From Erythrophleum ivorense (lineage: Eukaryota > Streptophyta > Magnoliopsida > Fabales > Fabaceae), in assembly GCA_026724425.1 (NCBI GenBank), contig JAIUCV010000005.1:37545784-37609783 (forward strand): DNA of 64,000 bases. Reading direction: 5' to 3'. How positions within the stretch are numbered: position 1 is the stretch's first letter; each line of letters opens with the position of its first letter. Under the pieces are notes generated by a model, which was not told the origin of the DNA, did no database searches, and saw only the letters and a program-made list of their open reading frames with translations. The position numbers and the translations under genes were made by a program. Shown here piece after piece: positions 1 through 11,149 of this stretch.

Positions 1-480
1 CTCGTTCTGAGGACCGTCGTGGAGACATCTTCAGTTCTCACTCTCAACTGGTAGTAGCCAGATCTAAGATCTATCTTGGAAAAGACAGATACCCCAGTCA
101 ATTGATCTGACAAATCATCAATTCTAAGGAGAGGATATTTATTCTTGATGGTAACTTTATTCAATTCTCTGTAATCGATACACAAACGTAAGCTACCATC
201 TTTCTTTTTCACAAATAACACCGAAGCTCCCCAAGGTGAAACACTAGTGCGGATAAACCCTTTCTCTAACAATTCCTCTATCTATTTTTTCAACTCAGCA
301 AGTTCAACAGGAGTCATCCTGTAAGGAGCCTTAGATACCAGTCCAGCCCTAGGCGTTATGTCTATAAGGAACTTTAGTTCTCTCTTAGGGGGTAGACCAC
401 TAAAATCAAACTCTTTAGGGAAAACCTCCAGGAATTCCTTGATAACTGGGACCTCCGCTATCCCTTCTTCTACCTCAGCC
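1..480 (-). pseudogene. Ty3/gypsy reverse transcriptase, N-terminal part
   Basis: The minus-strand translation reads through the typical gypsy RT opening: a segment like SPWGASVLFVKKKDGSLR, then CIDYRELNKVTIKNKYPL, then VFSKIDLRSGYYQLRV. The YxDD catalytic motif is beyond the window edge. At least one in-frame stop is seen (near 284, just before the ELLEKGFIRTSV stretch). The enzyme would copy the element RNA into DNA in virus-like particles; this copy cannot be full-length functional. Confidence 0.88.
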
Positions 481-950
481 TGAATAGAGAAAAAGACTAG
501 AAATCCTTAACATCTATACTCTAAATGTCTCTTAACCTAGGTAGTAGTCACAAAGGATAACTCAGCTCCTACCCTAGGTATGGTCCCACAAACAGGTAAG
601 GAAATGGTTCAGTATTCATAATCAAGTACCGCATTATTCGCGGTCAACCAGTTCATATCAACAATCAAATCAATATCATGGAAAGGCATACAGATCAAAC
701 CAATAGTGGTATGACAATGATTAAACTGAACAGTGACATTTAAACAGGTATGGGAAGTAACCACATGGCCTCCAGTGGATGTAGTAACAGATAAGTCAAA
801 TGACAAGACACTAACAGCCAGACCTAATTATCTCACACAATCATAGGATATAAACGAGTGACTAGCACCTAAATCAAACATAGCAATTACAAGAAAGCCA
901 TTCACTATCAGCATACCTCGAATCAAACTAGGGGACGCACTGGCTTCCTA
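481..950 (-). pseudogene. Ty3/gypsy aspartic protease remnant
   Basis: Around 865-885 the minus strand encodes MFDLGASHSFIS, the retroviral-type protease active-site region, with Leu in place of the usual Ser/Thr after the catalytic Asp. About 60 codons later FHDIDLIVDMNWL matches the family's second conserved block (usually VILGMDWL). Stops at about 825 and 480-520 break the frame. The enzyme would cut the Gag-Pol polyprotein. Confidence 0.8.
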
Positions 951-2102
951 CTAAGTGAGGGCAAACACTTGGCCCTGGGTCTGCGGCCTGGGAGGAGGCG
1001 CTGTGTCCACCTGGGGATAGTGTCTGGCGATGTGCCCCAACTTCCAACACTTGAAACATGTCACCAAAGACTGCTGGAAGAATGACTGGCTCCGAAAAGG
1101 TGGCATTAACTTACCCCGCTGTGGCCTTCTATTCCATGGCCCCTTGCCTCTCTTTTTGGCACTAGTTGTCACACTAGAACCCTCTTCTGGTCTCTGTCTT
1201 TTCAATTTTGAAACTCCTTTCTGATTAGCTGTAGCTGTAACAGGCATGATAGCTCGTAAGTTAGTCTCAATCACCCTACTGACCTCTACAAGGGTATTAA
1301 ACTTCCTGATCCATTGTAGGGTAACTCTATCGCTAATCAGGGGCTTCAACCCAGTCTCAAACTGCTCACATCTCCAAAGTTCATCATCATACCTCTGAAG
1401 GTAAAAGGAATATCGAGATAGCTTAATGAACTTGGCTACATATTAGTCTATAGTCATCTCATCCGTCTATCTCAAGCCCATAAATTTTATCTCTTTCTTC
1501 TTCCTTACCGAACTAGGGAAATATTTCTCATAAAACTTGACACAAGAAGCTTTCCTAAGTTATCTATATGTTCTTGGTCTCCATCAGGGGTTTCGTACTA
1601 CGCCACCATGTATTGGCTTCCTTCTGTAGCATGAAAGTGGCTAATTGAGCTTTCTGCTCAGTGGTACAATCCATACCAAGAATATTTTCTCCAGCTCCAT
1701 AACCTAAGCCTTTGTCTTATCTGCATCCAACGAGGGTGGATTATTCTGCCGAAAGTGCTTCAACAGTTTCTAGATAAGCGTCTGGGTCTGAGTAGCAATA
1801 GGCTCTTGGGGAGGTACAGGTGGAACACTAAATATGGATGGTTGAGGTACAGGGGCTTCTCTCTTGGCTTCTTCTTGCCTAGCCAGAGTATCTTGCAAAT
1901 GCATGATCATATCATGTTATTGCTGAGCAATGTACCTCTGCTATTCTAGCATCTCTTGGTGCTGGCCCATCATGGCTTCATATCGGTCAAGCCTCTCCAT
2001 AATGGTCCGCAGAGGATCCTCAGGCCCAACCAGAACCTCTGGCTCAACTCTCTGAGCCCTGAGTGGTTTGCCTCTACTCCTACCCCATCTATTCTTAACC
2101 AT
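951..2102 (-). pseudogene. Ty3/gypsy gag with degenerate zinc knuckle
   Basis: The likely start is the ATG at 2102 (MVKNRWGRSRGKP...), about 150 bases from the primer site. A Gln/Glu-rich N-terminal part follows (ERLDRYEAMMGQHQEML), then a capsid-like middle broken by several stops (about 1230-1930). Near 1030-1070 the nucleocapsid knuckle reads CFKCWKLGHIARHY: spacing is C-X2-C-X4-H-X4-, but the last Cys is Tyr, so zinc binding is probably impaired. Basic residues flank the knuckle, as expected for RNA binding. Confidence 0.85.
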
Positions 2103-2250
2103 GTCTGAAAAGAAGTAACAATTCTCAGTTCACAATTATAGCACAAGCACATATGCATATGGATGCTACCACTTCCATGGCAATTCACACTAAACACAAG
2201 CAAATCACACATTCAAGAGCCCAGCATCGAGCAAAAGTGCCTGAACCTTT

Positions 2251-2262
2251 GCTCTAATACTA
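2251..2262 (-). promoter_or_regulatory. Primer-binding site, tRNA-iMet type (gypsy)
   Basis: On the minus strand the bases four positions downstream of the LTR end read TAGTATTAGAGC, 10 of 12 matching TGGTATCAGAGC, the complement of the initiator-tRNA 3' end used by many plant LTR elements. Its place between LTR and gag fixes the direction of the element. Confidence 0.8.
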
Positions 2263-3630
2263 AAAATGTAACACCATAATGCCTTAACTTTAACTAATCT
2301 CCCTTTAGACTTGATTCCATATGATTTCCAATGAAAATGACCAAAACCGTGATATTTCAACATTTTAAACTGGGGTTTAAATAGTCATATTTTACCCTGT
2401 GGGTCCCGTGAACCTATCATTCATATTCTCTACTCAAACTTCATTTATGCAACTCATACATGGCATAAAACAACCCATGAACCACGGATATGAAGCCAAA
2501 AACCAAGAAAATACAATTTCTCCAATAGGCCCAAAAGTCAAATTTTTGGCTTTAACTTTTGAAAATCATAACTAATTCTAGAAAAATAAAAATCAAGCAA
2601 ACCATAACTTTCTGGAAAGATCTAGATATTACTTTACACTAAAAATAATTCCAAACTACAATCTCAGCGTTTGGACCATTTTTGACATAAAAAAAAAGAT
2701 AGAGGTCCGGCTATCACGAGTATTGATGCAGCTTGCTATCATGAAGTTCAAACATTCATAACTAATTCCACAAAAATCCAATCTAGGAAAACTATACTAA
2801 TTTGGAAAGCTACAGATGTTAACTAAAGGAAAAAAATAAGTTCAGATTATTTTAGTAGCCCTTGGACCTCAAAAACTGATGGAATAGTAACAAAGGTCGA
2901 ATGGCTTCCCTGATATTGACACTATGGATATCTAGTTTATGCTCATAAAATTTCATGATAATCGGACACCGTTTGGTCCATGAATGACACAAAAATTCAT
3001 TTTCGAACCTAGTTGCACAATACAATAACCAAAACTAGAAAATTCTCCAACTTCAACAATTCACCAAATATTTCCTAGACCTCCAAATATTACCCACTTT
3101 AGCTTTCCAAGAAGCTCTCAACAAGCTCTAGAGGCATGCCAAATTTTATATTAAGAAGAGCTCATTTGGTCATATTTTGATGGAGTTTACAAATTAGATA
3201 GTTTTGGCACCTAAAATGGTATAAAGTGAGTCGAAATGGCCTCCCACATGTTCTAACACCTCTTAGGCAAGTTTTAAAGCATAAACATAGGATATATGAA
3301 ATGCCCAAGTGGTCCATATCATCATACATTTCAAACTCACAATGCTACGGGCCAAAATACACTATTGCATACAATCCACAAAAGGGTCAAATCCCACATT
3401 TTCATTGCTTTGGCTCTCTACATAGTTCATACATCATTTATACATATTTTTACACTTGCTCAAATATTTACATCTCAAAAATAATAAGTGCATATTCATT
3501 TTGGCACCTCTTTATATTAAAAGAACTAAAATAGCTATACAACTCCCTAAGCATGCTCAACTAGGCTCCTTGATTTGCACTTTGATCTCCTTAAGCTTCA
3601 CCTAACATGTTAAGATGGGAGAGGGAAGGG

Positions 3631-3656
3631 GTGAGATTTATGGAATCTCAATAGCT
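3631..3656 (-). other. Conserved LTR stem-loop motif
   Basis: On the minus strand the motif is TATTGAGATTCC-loop-AAATCTCAC, a short inverted repeat. The same motif, with changed loop bases, recurs in almost every large LTR of this window (12231, 20724, 25928, 29831, 32324, 35413, 40191, 45186). Its function is unknown; it lies mid-LTR, downstream of the promoter region. Confidence 0.55.
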
Positions 3657-4639
3657 CATGCACTCATTCAAGGAAGCAATCAAGGCATATAAACAAGTCA
3701 AAGTATGCAACCCATTTACAATTACACAACACATGATTTTCATGCCATAAATATCATATCAATACCAAGAATAAGCTCTAGGGACCTTTGGTCTAGTCTC
3801 ACCCGAGTTTTTGGGACTTTTGGTCTGGCCTCACCCTTGGTTTAAGGACTTTTAGCTCCACCTCACTTATCTCAAGGGACTTTCGGCACTACTTCACCTG
3901 AGTAATTTTGACAACTCAAAACACAAGCATATTAGTACCAATGCATCACAGCAATAACATATGGCATGTCTCACACAACAAGCACTTACACAAGTATACA
4001 ATGACTATATACATCTAAGAATGCAACAAGAAAGAGTGAAAAGCTACCTTATCAGCCAACACAAGCCTTCCCTTTCAATTTTTGTTCTCCCTTGGTTTCA
4101 CAATCACAACTAGATGGAGATGCTTTTCTTGAGCCTAGACACAAGCATAACTCAACAATTATTCACAAAGCTAGGGGCTCTTCATCAAGGCAAACCCCAC
4201 TAAATATGTGAAAAACTAAGGATTCTCTCTCTCTCTCTAGAATTTCATCAACTCTTCTTCTCTCTCAAGCTCTCAAGTTGGTAGAACCAACATTCTCAAA
4301 GAAAGTAAAGAAGAAGAAATGAAGATACATGAGTTTTGGCCTTCTTCAAGAGTGGTTTTCCACTTTCCCTCTTATGAACTAAGCCAAAACCCCAACTAAT
4401 TCAATAACCAAAACTATAGAAAGAGGGCAAAGAGAAAAGAACAAGATTCTAAAAAGAAAAGCTATGGAAATCTCATACTTGCTTACCTTTCCTTGTTCTT
4501 CCTTCTTTCTCTTGGTGTCTCTCTCTCTCCACAGCCCTTTTCTCTCTTTTGGTTGAAACTTAGGTCGGTTAAAAGACAAAGAATGAATTTGGACGTTTTA
4601 AGAAGTTAAATTCTCTTTTTTCACGCTTTTTCGGACTAA

Positions 4640-4880
4640 CCCTCACTATAGCAAATAATAACCCTCGTTGCGGCGAGCACGTATTAGTCCCAAACCCTTG
4701 TTTTCGCTACGGCGCACGCTACGGTGAGCAACTCCCTAATTTTTGTATGGGATGCCCATACTCGCTATAGCTAGAAGTATTTTCACTATAGCGAAAAGGC
4801 ACTCTCACTATAGCTAGACCCTTTCTCGCTATAGCGAACAGGTACATTCGCTATGGCTAGACCATTTCTCACTATAGCTA
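4640..4880 (-). repeat. CTATAG palindrome array in U3
   Basis: Repeated short units of the type CGCTATAGCGA or CACTATAGCTAGA occur about eight times in 240 bp, many self-complementary around CTATAG. The array lies a few dozen bases inside the U3 end of the LTR and is also present at 63250-63475 in the sister LTR, so it belongs to the family. An enhancer-like role is possible but inferred. Confidence 0.7.
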
Positions 4881-4953
4881 GCAAACTTAGAAAAATTTTA
4901 AGATTTTCAGCTTTTTTTTTCTTTCTTTCTTTCTTTTTTTTGGTTGTTACAAT

Positions 4954-4965
4954 ACTCCCCCTCAA
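4954..4965 (-). promoter_or_regulatory. Copia polypurine tract
   Basis: The minus strand reads TTGAGGGGGAGT directly after the RNase H reading frame, the usual plus-strand primer of plant copia elements, normally followed within a few bases by the 3' LTR. Here the gypsy LTR follows two bases later. Confidence 0.8.
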
Positions 4966-5807
4966 GCTGGTGAATAGATATTTATCATTCCCAGCTCGCT
5001 ACTTAGTTGTTCGAACTTCACTCGTGAGAGAGCCTTAGTAAAGATGTCTACCACTTGAGGATGCGTAGATATATAGAATAAGTTTACAATGCTAGCTTCA
5101 ATCTTTTCTTTTATGAAATTCTTATCTAGTTCAATATGTTTTGTTCTATCATGGTGAACTAGATTCTTGACTATCTCAATAATGGCCTTGTTATCACACC
5201 AGACAGTCATAGGAATTTGAGCTTCTAGCTTTAACTCATTCAGGAGCTTGAATATCCACATACTCTCACATATCCCATGAGTCAAAGCCCTATACTCTGC
5301 CTCAGCGTTGCTCCTTGCTACAACTATCTGTTTCTTGCTCCTCCAAGTAACTAGATTTCCCCATACATAAGAACAGTACCCAGAGGTAGATCTTTTATCT
5401 ACTAGAAAACCTACCCAATCTGCATCAGTATATATCTCAACTGATCGTGACTCCATTTTACCAAAGAAGAGCCTTTTTCCTGGTGTCATTTTTAGATACT
5501 TTAGGATCCTATACATAGCTTCCATGTGTTCTTCTTGTGGCTTGCTTAGGAATTGATTTACAACACTCATTGGATAGCTGATATCAAGCTGAGTATGAGA
5601 TAAATAGATTAATTTCCCCACTAATTTTTGATATCTCAGTGTATCTACTAGTGTTCCACCTTCTTTCTGACACAATTTGGTAGAGGTATCCATAGGAGGA
5701 TTAATTGGTTTAGAGCCCAACATTCCTGTTTCCTTTAATAGGTCCAAAGTGTACTTTCTCTGAGAGATTAAAATGCCATTCTCGAACCTTGCCACCTCCA
5801 TACCCAA
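4962..5807 (-). pseudogene. Copia RT C-terminus and RNase H (281-codon open stretch)
   Basis: Open from MGMEVARFENGILISQRKYT to the stop at 4962. It holds the RT connection (LVGKLIYLSHTQLDISYPMS) and the RNase H motifs VEIYTDADWVG, KRSTSGYC, ARSNAEAEYRAL and WCDNKAIIEI, ending with HVDIFTKAL-like VVDIFTKALS. The catalytic acidic residues Asp-Glu-Asp of RNase H look preserved. It is the best-kept part of the element but is only the tail of a polyprotein, without its own start. Confidence 0.9.
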
Positions 5808-6650
5808 GAAGTATCTGAGTTTCCCTAAATCCTTTACATCGAATTTTAAAGCTAATGAGTGTTTTAACTTCTGAATTCCCTTATAATCATCCCCTGTAAG
5901 AATAATGTCATCAACATAAACTATAAGGACAAAGATCTTATTACCTTCATGCTTAACAAAAAGGTGTGATCAGTTTGACATTGAGTGTATCTTAAATGTA
6001 TCACCACTTTGGTAAATCATTCAAACCAGGCTCTAGGGGATTATTTTAACCCATATAAGGATTTGTTGAGCTTACATACCTTATTGGGTCTCTCATAGTC
6101 ATTCAAACCTTGTGGCACTGCCATATACACCTCCTCCTCCAAGTCACCATTCAAGAATGCATTTTTCACATTCAACTGGTGGAGTGGCCAGTCTGGGTTA
6201 GTTGCAATGGAGAGTAAAATTTTGATTGTATTCAACTTAGCTACTAGGGCAAAGGTCTCATCGTTGTCTATTCCTTGAGTTTGAGTGAAACCACGGGCCA
6301 CAAGTCTTGCTTTATACTGACTAATACTCCCATCAGGATTATATTTCAGGGTAAATACCCATTTACACCTAACAACTGATTTTCCTTTAGGGAGTTCTAC
6401 TATACTCCATGTCTGATTTTTCTAGAGAGCATTCAGCTCTTCATTAATGGCTTCCAACCAGCTTGAATCCTTCACTGCTTCATTATAATTGGTTAGAATT
6501 TTTTCATTTGATAAGCTAGCAACAAAATTCTGCAAGCTAGGGGATAAATGACTATAAGCAACAAACTTATTTATAGGATACTGAGTACAAGATCTTACTC
6601 CCTTCCTTAATGCAATTGGCAAATCCAAATCTGCAAGAGTTGATAACAGT
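5808..6650 (-). pseudogene. Copia reverse transcriptase core, frameshifted
   Basis: Segments in several frames show MARGFTQTQGID, then QLNVKNAFLNGDLEEEVYM (usual LDVKNAFL, here Asp to Asn), then KSLYGLK, and near 5890-5930 LIVYVDDIILTGDD with the YVDD catalytic pair intact. Upstream (6422-6628) is the conserved KFVAYSHLSPS...EAINEELNAL stretch. Stops near 6040 and 6420 disrupt it. Confidence 0.88.
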
Positions 6651-6959
6651 TCGGATTCTTAACCATGCTCTAAAATATTGAGAGGCTCTATCTTTGTCAT
6701 TAGCTCCAGTTCTGGTTCCTTATTCCTTGGTCTTCTTGAATAGACAGTTAAGTCCCTGTTAGGTTGAGCAGCCACCCTTGTTTCCATGTTTTCATCAACT
6801 GTTCCAGAATTGGTAATGGTAGGGTTGGTTTCAAGTCTGGTTGGGATTTCTAGGTAATTTTCTGGGCTTCCTAAGAGGTAAGGTTAGGTATTTATATATG
6901 ATTATCAATGTAGGCTGGATCAATGCTCAAAAAGTCCCATTCACTGCTGTCACTCTCCC
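6651..6959 (-). other. Copia integrase-RT linker, no motif
   Basis: Poorly conserved spacer of the polyprotein between the integrase C-terminal part and RT, Ser/Thr/Pro-rich in translation and containing stops. No domain recognised. Confidence 0.5.
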
Positions 6960-7700
6960 CCTAAATAGGTTTTTGGGGGTAATAAGACTAATTTTCCAAG
7001 AAAGTAACATTCAAGGTGGTAAAATATTTTTTCAAAGCTGGAGAATAACACCTGTAGCCTTTTTGAGTGGGTGAGTATCCAAGAAAAATGTATTTTATAG
7101 CCCAATGATCTAGCTTATCTCTATGCTCATTATGAACAAAGGCAACACACCTAAACACTCTTTTTGGAAGGTTTGAAAAAAGATGAGTTGTAGGGTATTG
7201 TTCAATGAGTTTTTGAAGAGGGGTTTTAAAGTTCAATGGCTTAGAAGGTAGACGATTGATAAGAAAAGTTGCTGTTATGACTGCCTCTCCCCAGAAAACT
7301 TTAGGTACATTATGGGTAATCATAAGAGATCTTGCAATTTCAAGCAATTGTCTGTTCTTACATTCTGCTACTCCATTTTGGTGAGGAGTATATGCACAAG
7401 ATGTTTGATGCACAATTCCATGTTCCTTTAGGTACTAATTTAGAGATGCACTTAGGTACTCTCTCCCATTGTCACTCCTAAGGATTTTGATAGGTGTATC
7501 AAATTGGGTAGTAATCATGGAATGATAATTTTTGAATATTTCAAACAAATTAGATTTTTCATTCATAAGAAATACCCATGTGACTCTTGTATGATCATCA
7601 ATGAATGTGACAAACCATCTTGTATTAGAATGAGCCCATATGTCACTATGTATAAGAGTGAAAAGGGTGAGAGGTTTGATAATCATGAGAGGGATAGGTA
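6960..7700 (-). pseudogene. Copia integrase
   Basis: Two open pieces (7686-7435 and 7413-6988) separated by a stop. The first has LIHSDIWA, FIDDHTRVTWV and ILRSDNGREYLS; the second has CAYTPHQNGVAECKNR, FWGEAVITATFLINR and IFLGYSPTQKGYRCY. The D,D(35)E residues (HSD, RSD, VAE) are all visible, so the active site is conserved although the frame is broken. It would join element DNA to the genome and make the 5-bp target duplication. Confidence 0.9.
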
Positions 7701-7938
7701 GTATGGGTATGTTTGGCTAATTGGCAAATATCACAAAGAAAAAAGTCATTTTTATTGATGTAATCCAAAAACAATTTTTACATATAATGGAAACTTGGGC
7801 GGCTGAACCTATAGTCCCATAACAATAAATCTTTATTCATAATTCTAGCTGTCATTGCTTCCTTTCCTCCATAGCCTTCACCAGCAAAATAGTAGAGCCC
7901 CTCAAACTCCTTAGCACTACCAATCGTCCTCCCCATGA
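7701..7938 (-). other. Copia integrase zinc-binding (GAG-pre-integrase) region, decayed
   Basis: This stretch lies where the HHCC region of copia integrase should be. The translation has fragments only (for example a CDICQLAKHT-like patch near 7715-7735) and several stops. Confidence 0.45.
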
Positions 7939-8260
7939 TCAAATCCTGGAAAACACAGCCAGTAGCAACAAAGTTAACACTAAAATTTGGTGTTTAGTAG
8001 TTTTACTTATTGAAAGTAAATTGCACTTAAGATCAGGTGCAAAAAGGACATTTAATAACACCAGATCAGTAGATATCTGAACAGTTCCAATCCCAACAAC
8101 CTTGATAAAAGTACCATCAACCACTTTTATGGTTATTCCATCCTTACATGGTTTTAAGTCCTGAAACAGGGATGCATTGTTTGACATGTGATCAGTGGCA
8201 CTTGAATTAGTTAGCCACTTATTAGTTTTTTATTTCTCACCTTTAAGAGTAAGAATAACA
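7939..8260 (-). pseudogene. Copia protease, active site lost
   Basis: Just upstream of MSNNASLFQDLKP the frame reads WLTNSSATDHM, where functional copia proteases have W(I/L)xDSGAxxHM. The catalytic Asp is Asn and the Gly is Ser, so the enzyme would be inactive. Downstream VLFAPDLKCNLLSISK is the conserved VLYVPDLKxNLLSV block. Confidence 0.85.
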
Positions 8261-8329
8261 TTACCTGTTCTGGCCACATAACCCTTACTTATTTGTTTCT
8301 CAGGTTGCATAGTGCTTGAACCATGTTTT

Positions 8330-9365
8330 TCAAGAATCTTTCTCAGTAGCTCAATTTCAGCCGTACTCTAGTGTTCTTGTTCAGTCTTAAATTTCTCCTT
8401 TTGTTCAGCATGGAATCCCTTGTTTTTAGCTCTGCCATCTCTCTTGTTTCGGACACTAAGTGGCCTTCCATGAATTTTCCAGCAATTATCTCTTGTATGA
8501 CCACTCCTACTACAATGATCACACCAGTCCTTGCCTTGCTTCTTATTTTTTTGCTCTCCATTAGGACCTTTTGTAGCCATAGCCAATAATTCAGTGATCA
8601 CCTCTACACTTTGAGTCAGATTCTTCTAGCTCTCTTCCTATTTTACCATGTTGAAGGCATCTCTTAATGTAGGCAATGGTTTAGTTCCCATTATCCTATC
8701 ACAAACCTCTTCAAACTTAGGATTCAACCCCAATAAAAAATCATAGGTCTGGTCTCTGTCTACCAATTTTTTATACTTTCTGGTGTCCTCTGAGCATGAC
8801 CAATCTAGTGTATCATATAAATCAATTTATTGTCAAATCTTTACAAGGGTAGTGTAGTATTGAACCACACCTATATCCCTTTGTTTGAGTTCTCTAATCA
8901 TTCCCTTTAGTTGGAACAATGCTATAATGTTTTTGAATAGGTCTATTTGGCCAAATTCTAGATCTCTTTTGTTGTGCTGGCCAGTAAATAACCCTCACCA
9001 ATATCCAGATTCATGGATCCTACTAGCCAAGTCATAACCGTGTGATTCTCTGCAAACCAAGTCTCATATTTTAGGTTATTACTCGGTGGTTCAACTGCCT
9101 CTCTAGTAATATACTTCTCCTTACCTTTTCCTCTGATGAACATATGAATACTCTGAGACCATTGCAGGTAGTTGTCTCCATTGAGCTTGTAAACGACAAC
9201 AAGCAGGAATGAATCAGAGTTGCTAGTTGGAAGCTGCAGAGAATTGGGTTTGGCCGATTCGTGTGAAGTCTTTCCATGTGAACCAAAGTTGGCGTCTTCC
9301 AGTTCACCGTGAAAAGCTTCCATCATGCCAAAGTTCAGGGGTACCCATGGCATTGAGTGTGGCAC
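8330..9365 (-). pseudogene. Copia gag with intact CCHC knuckle
   Basis: The N-terminal part (9365-8958) includes YKLNGDNYLQWSQSIHMFIRGKGKEKYI, the usual LNGxNYxxWSxxM opening of plant copia Gag. Near 8520 CDHCSRSGHTRDNC keeps all zinc ligands (C-X2-C-X4-H-X4-C). Stops and a frameshift lie between 8600 and 8950. Candidate starts are the ATG at 9365 and an inner ATG near 9325; the former is close to the primer site. Confidence 0.85.
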
Positions 9366-9375
9366 TTTGATACCA
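9363..9375 (-). promoter_or_regulatory. Copia primer-binding site, tRNA-iMet type
   Basis: The minus strand reads TGGTATCAAAGTG right beside the proposed LTR end, matching TGGTATCA of the initiator-tRNA complement. Confidence 0.8.
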
Positions 9376-9556
9376 TGAGAGAAAAGGTACCCGAGAATCT
9401 CATGTATATTTTAATAGGCTAGGTTTACATATTATATGACCATCGGAGGACATAAACTGAAAAGGAAAACAATCAAAACAAATAAAAACTAATCCCTACA
9501 AAATAGGAATAGTCAAACCATAAATAAATAGGGAATAAAACAAAATAATAACAACA
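9376..9556 (-). repeat. Copia 5' LTR (about 181 bp), inferred
   Basis: The inner end TCTCTCA abuts the primer site. The outer end is placed at TGTTGTTATT on the minus strand because TG...CA limits and a short LTR are usual for copia. No second LTR is in the window for comparison, so the outer limit is inferred. Confidence 0.5.
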
Positions 9557-11149
9557 TTAAAAATAAATATTAATGCCAAGATTCTACAAGTATGTTTGAT
9601 TTATGCTATGATTGACATTTAAAATTTTATTGGCCTCTTACTTTTGAAAATTATGACTGAATTGTAAGCACTTAGATTTTAATAAATGTTCTGTTAAGTG
9701 TAACAAGTTCTTTCTATTGGCAAAAGGAAACATTTGACGTGAAATTTACCTTTCTTATGTTTGCTATGTATTTCCTTGGAATTATTGAGCATCTCTTATG
9801 TGCTACCATATATAGTGTCAAGGCTAAGTTAATTCTTAGTATTTTCATGGAATGATATAATTTTGAAATTCTAGCTTCAATAGATAGGTTTAATTAATGT
9901 TGGTGTTCCATTATATCCCTAATTACATTTGTTGTCTTATAATTTGAAGTGTTTCTCTTTCTCACTATAGTTTTCCCCATTGTCATTAAATAATGGGTTC
10001 TAAAATAGAATCCATTTCTTTGTTGTTGTCCTTCTTCTCCTATACATTATCAATTTGTCATAAAAGTTTCTATGATCTTACCTTAACAGCCTAAGATTTT
10101 CAAGCCACTTTGACTAAAATGGTTAAAAATTCCAAATATATCCATTTTTGGTTAAAAACAAATTCTGAGCTTTGTTTTGGTTTGGGCTGTCATTTCTTTC
10201 TTGGTATAAGATAAAATTATAATTTTGATGTCATTTTGAATTCAATAATTTACTTTGATCCTCTTTCTAACTTTCCTTAATCAGTCTTGCAAAGGGGCTT
10301 AGGAACAATTCAAATCTTGCTCCATAACTCATTAGAAAGGGAAAGAAGAAGGATTTGAAATACTTCCTCATCACAAAATAAAACCTTAAAGAAGGTAAGC
10401 AACTGTAAATGAATGGACCGAAAAAATTAAAAAGAAAATGAAACAAAAACAATATAGAACAGATCCCAAGTACTATTATTGCCATATACATTTCCAAGGT
10501 CATGATTCATTTGTGTTTGTATAAATGCCAAACCTAGTCTTTTAGTGTTTGGACATTGGCACTTGCATGTTATTCTTTGCATTAATATTTCAGACCCATC
10601 ACAAGGAGGATAAGCTATAATACATATCATTAGAACAAGCCTTTTTTTTTTTAGACCCGAGTGTTTGTGAAAAAGTCCAAAAGACTTTGCCTTCAAATGA
10701 AGCTAAATGATAATTTACCAAACATATTGAATGCATGATTATGAAATTTTCTTCTTATAACTTTAAATATTGGCACATATGTGATGCATGACTATGCAAG
10801 AGCCATTTATGATGTTGAAAGGTAACTTTTACAACTTTTAACTGAATAGTCAACTTTGTAATTTTTTTGGTAACTGTACAGAAGTGATCTTCATCTTTTG
10901 CATCAATGTTTTTTGACATGTCTAGCTTGCGATATAAAATTTTTATGAGGAAAAATTACAATGAAGGATCCATATCATCAAATATTTACGATAAAAGACC
11001 TTAAAAATTAAAATTGCTAGTAAGAACCATCATTACCATCAATCTTTAAGGGATTTTACTACCAATTTTAGGATGGTTTTAAGAGATTTTACTACTAGTT
11101 TTAAGGGATTTACTATTGGATATAGGAAAGTTGCTGAACTTTTCTCGAT
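9557..11149. other. AT-rich stretch, nothing recognised
   Basis: No protein, RNA or transposon motif recognised on either strand. A weak direct repeat of the type TTTTAAGRGATTTTACTAC occurs two to three times at 11037-11118. The short open stretches on the minus strand at 10267-10696 lack codon character or known motifs. Confidence 0.4.

Larger units (their letters stand above)
1..4951 (-). mobile_element. Ty3/gypsy LTR retrotransposon, 5' part, cut by window edge
   Basis: Read on the minus strand the order is 5' LTR (4951 to 2267), primer-binding site, gag, aspartic protease, then the start of reverse transcriptase, running off the window at base 1. Gag-protease-RT with integrase not between protease and RT is the Ty3/gypsy layout. 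Every coding part has stops, so this copy is dead. It abuts the copia element at 4952. Its 3' LTR, and the expected repeat of the flanking 5 bases ATACT, must lie to the left outside the window. A solo LTR of the same family is at 61073-63550. Confidence 0.9.
2267..4951 (-). repeat. 5' LTR of the gypsy element (2685 bp)
   Basis: It starts TGTAACACCATAATG and ends GGTTGTTACA, so it has TG...CA ends, and it sits next to a primer site and gag. It aligns along its length with the solo LTR at 61073-63550. Differences: this copy lacks about 80 bp near 2930 and keeps about 300 bp (3835-4035) that the other has lost. Inside are a degenerate GGACTTTTGGTCT...CTCACC repeat block (3780-3900), a conserved stem-loop (3631-3656) and a CTATAG-rich array near the U3 end (4640-4880). 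Confidence 0.88.
4952..9556 (-). mobile_element. Ty1/copia retrotransposon, degraded, 3' LTR not in window
   Basis: Read on the minus strand: short 5' LTR (9556-9376), tRNA-iMet-type primer site, gag with CCHC knuckle, protease, integrase, reverse transcriptase, RNase H, polypurine tract. Integrase before RT defines copia. The reading frame is broken by stops and frameshifts in every domain except the long RT-end/RNase H stretch. At 4951 the gypsy LTR begins exactly where the copia 3' LTR should start. Confidence 0.92.

Noticed and set aside
4740..4870. TCACTATAG strings resembling the core of a phage T7 promoter or cloning-vector sequence
   Set aside because: They are part of a diverged CTATAG repeat array present in two LTRs; the full promoter context is absent.
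10267..10696. Two minus-strand open stretches of about 80 codons with hydrophobic residues
   Set aside because: No known motif; composition fits translated T-rich DNA.
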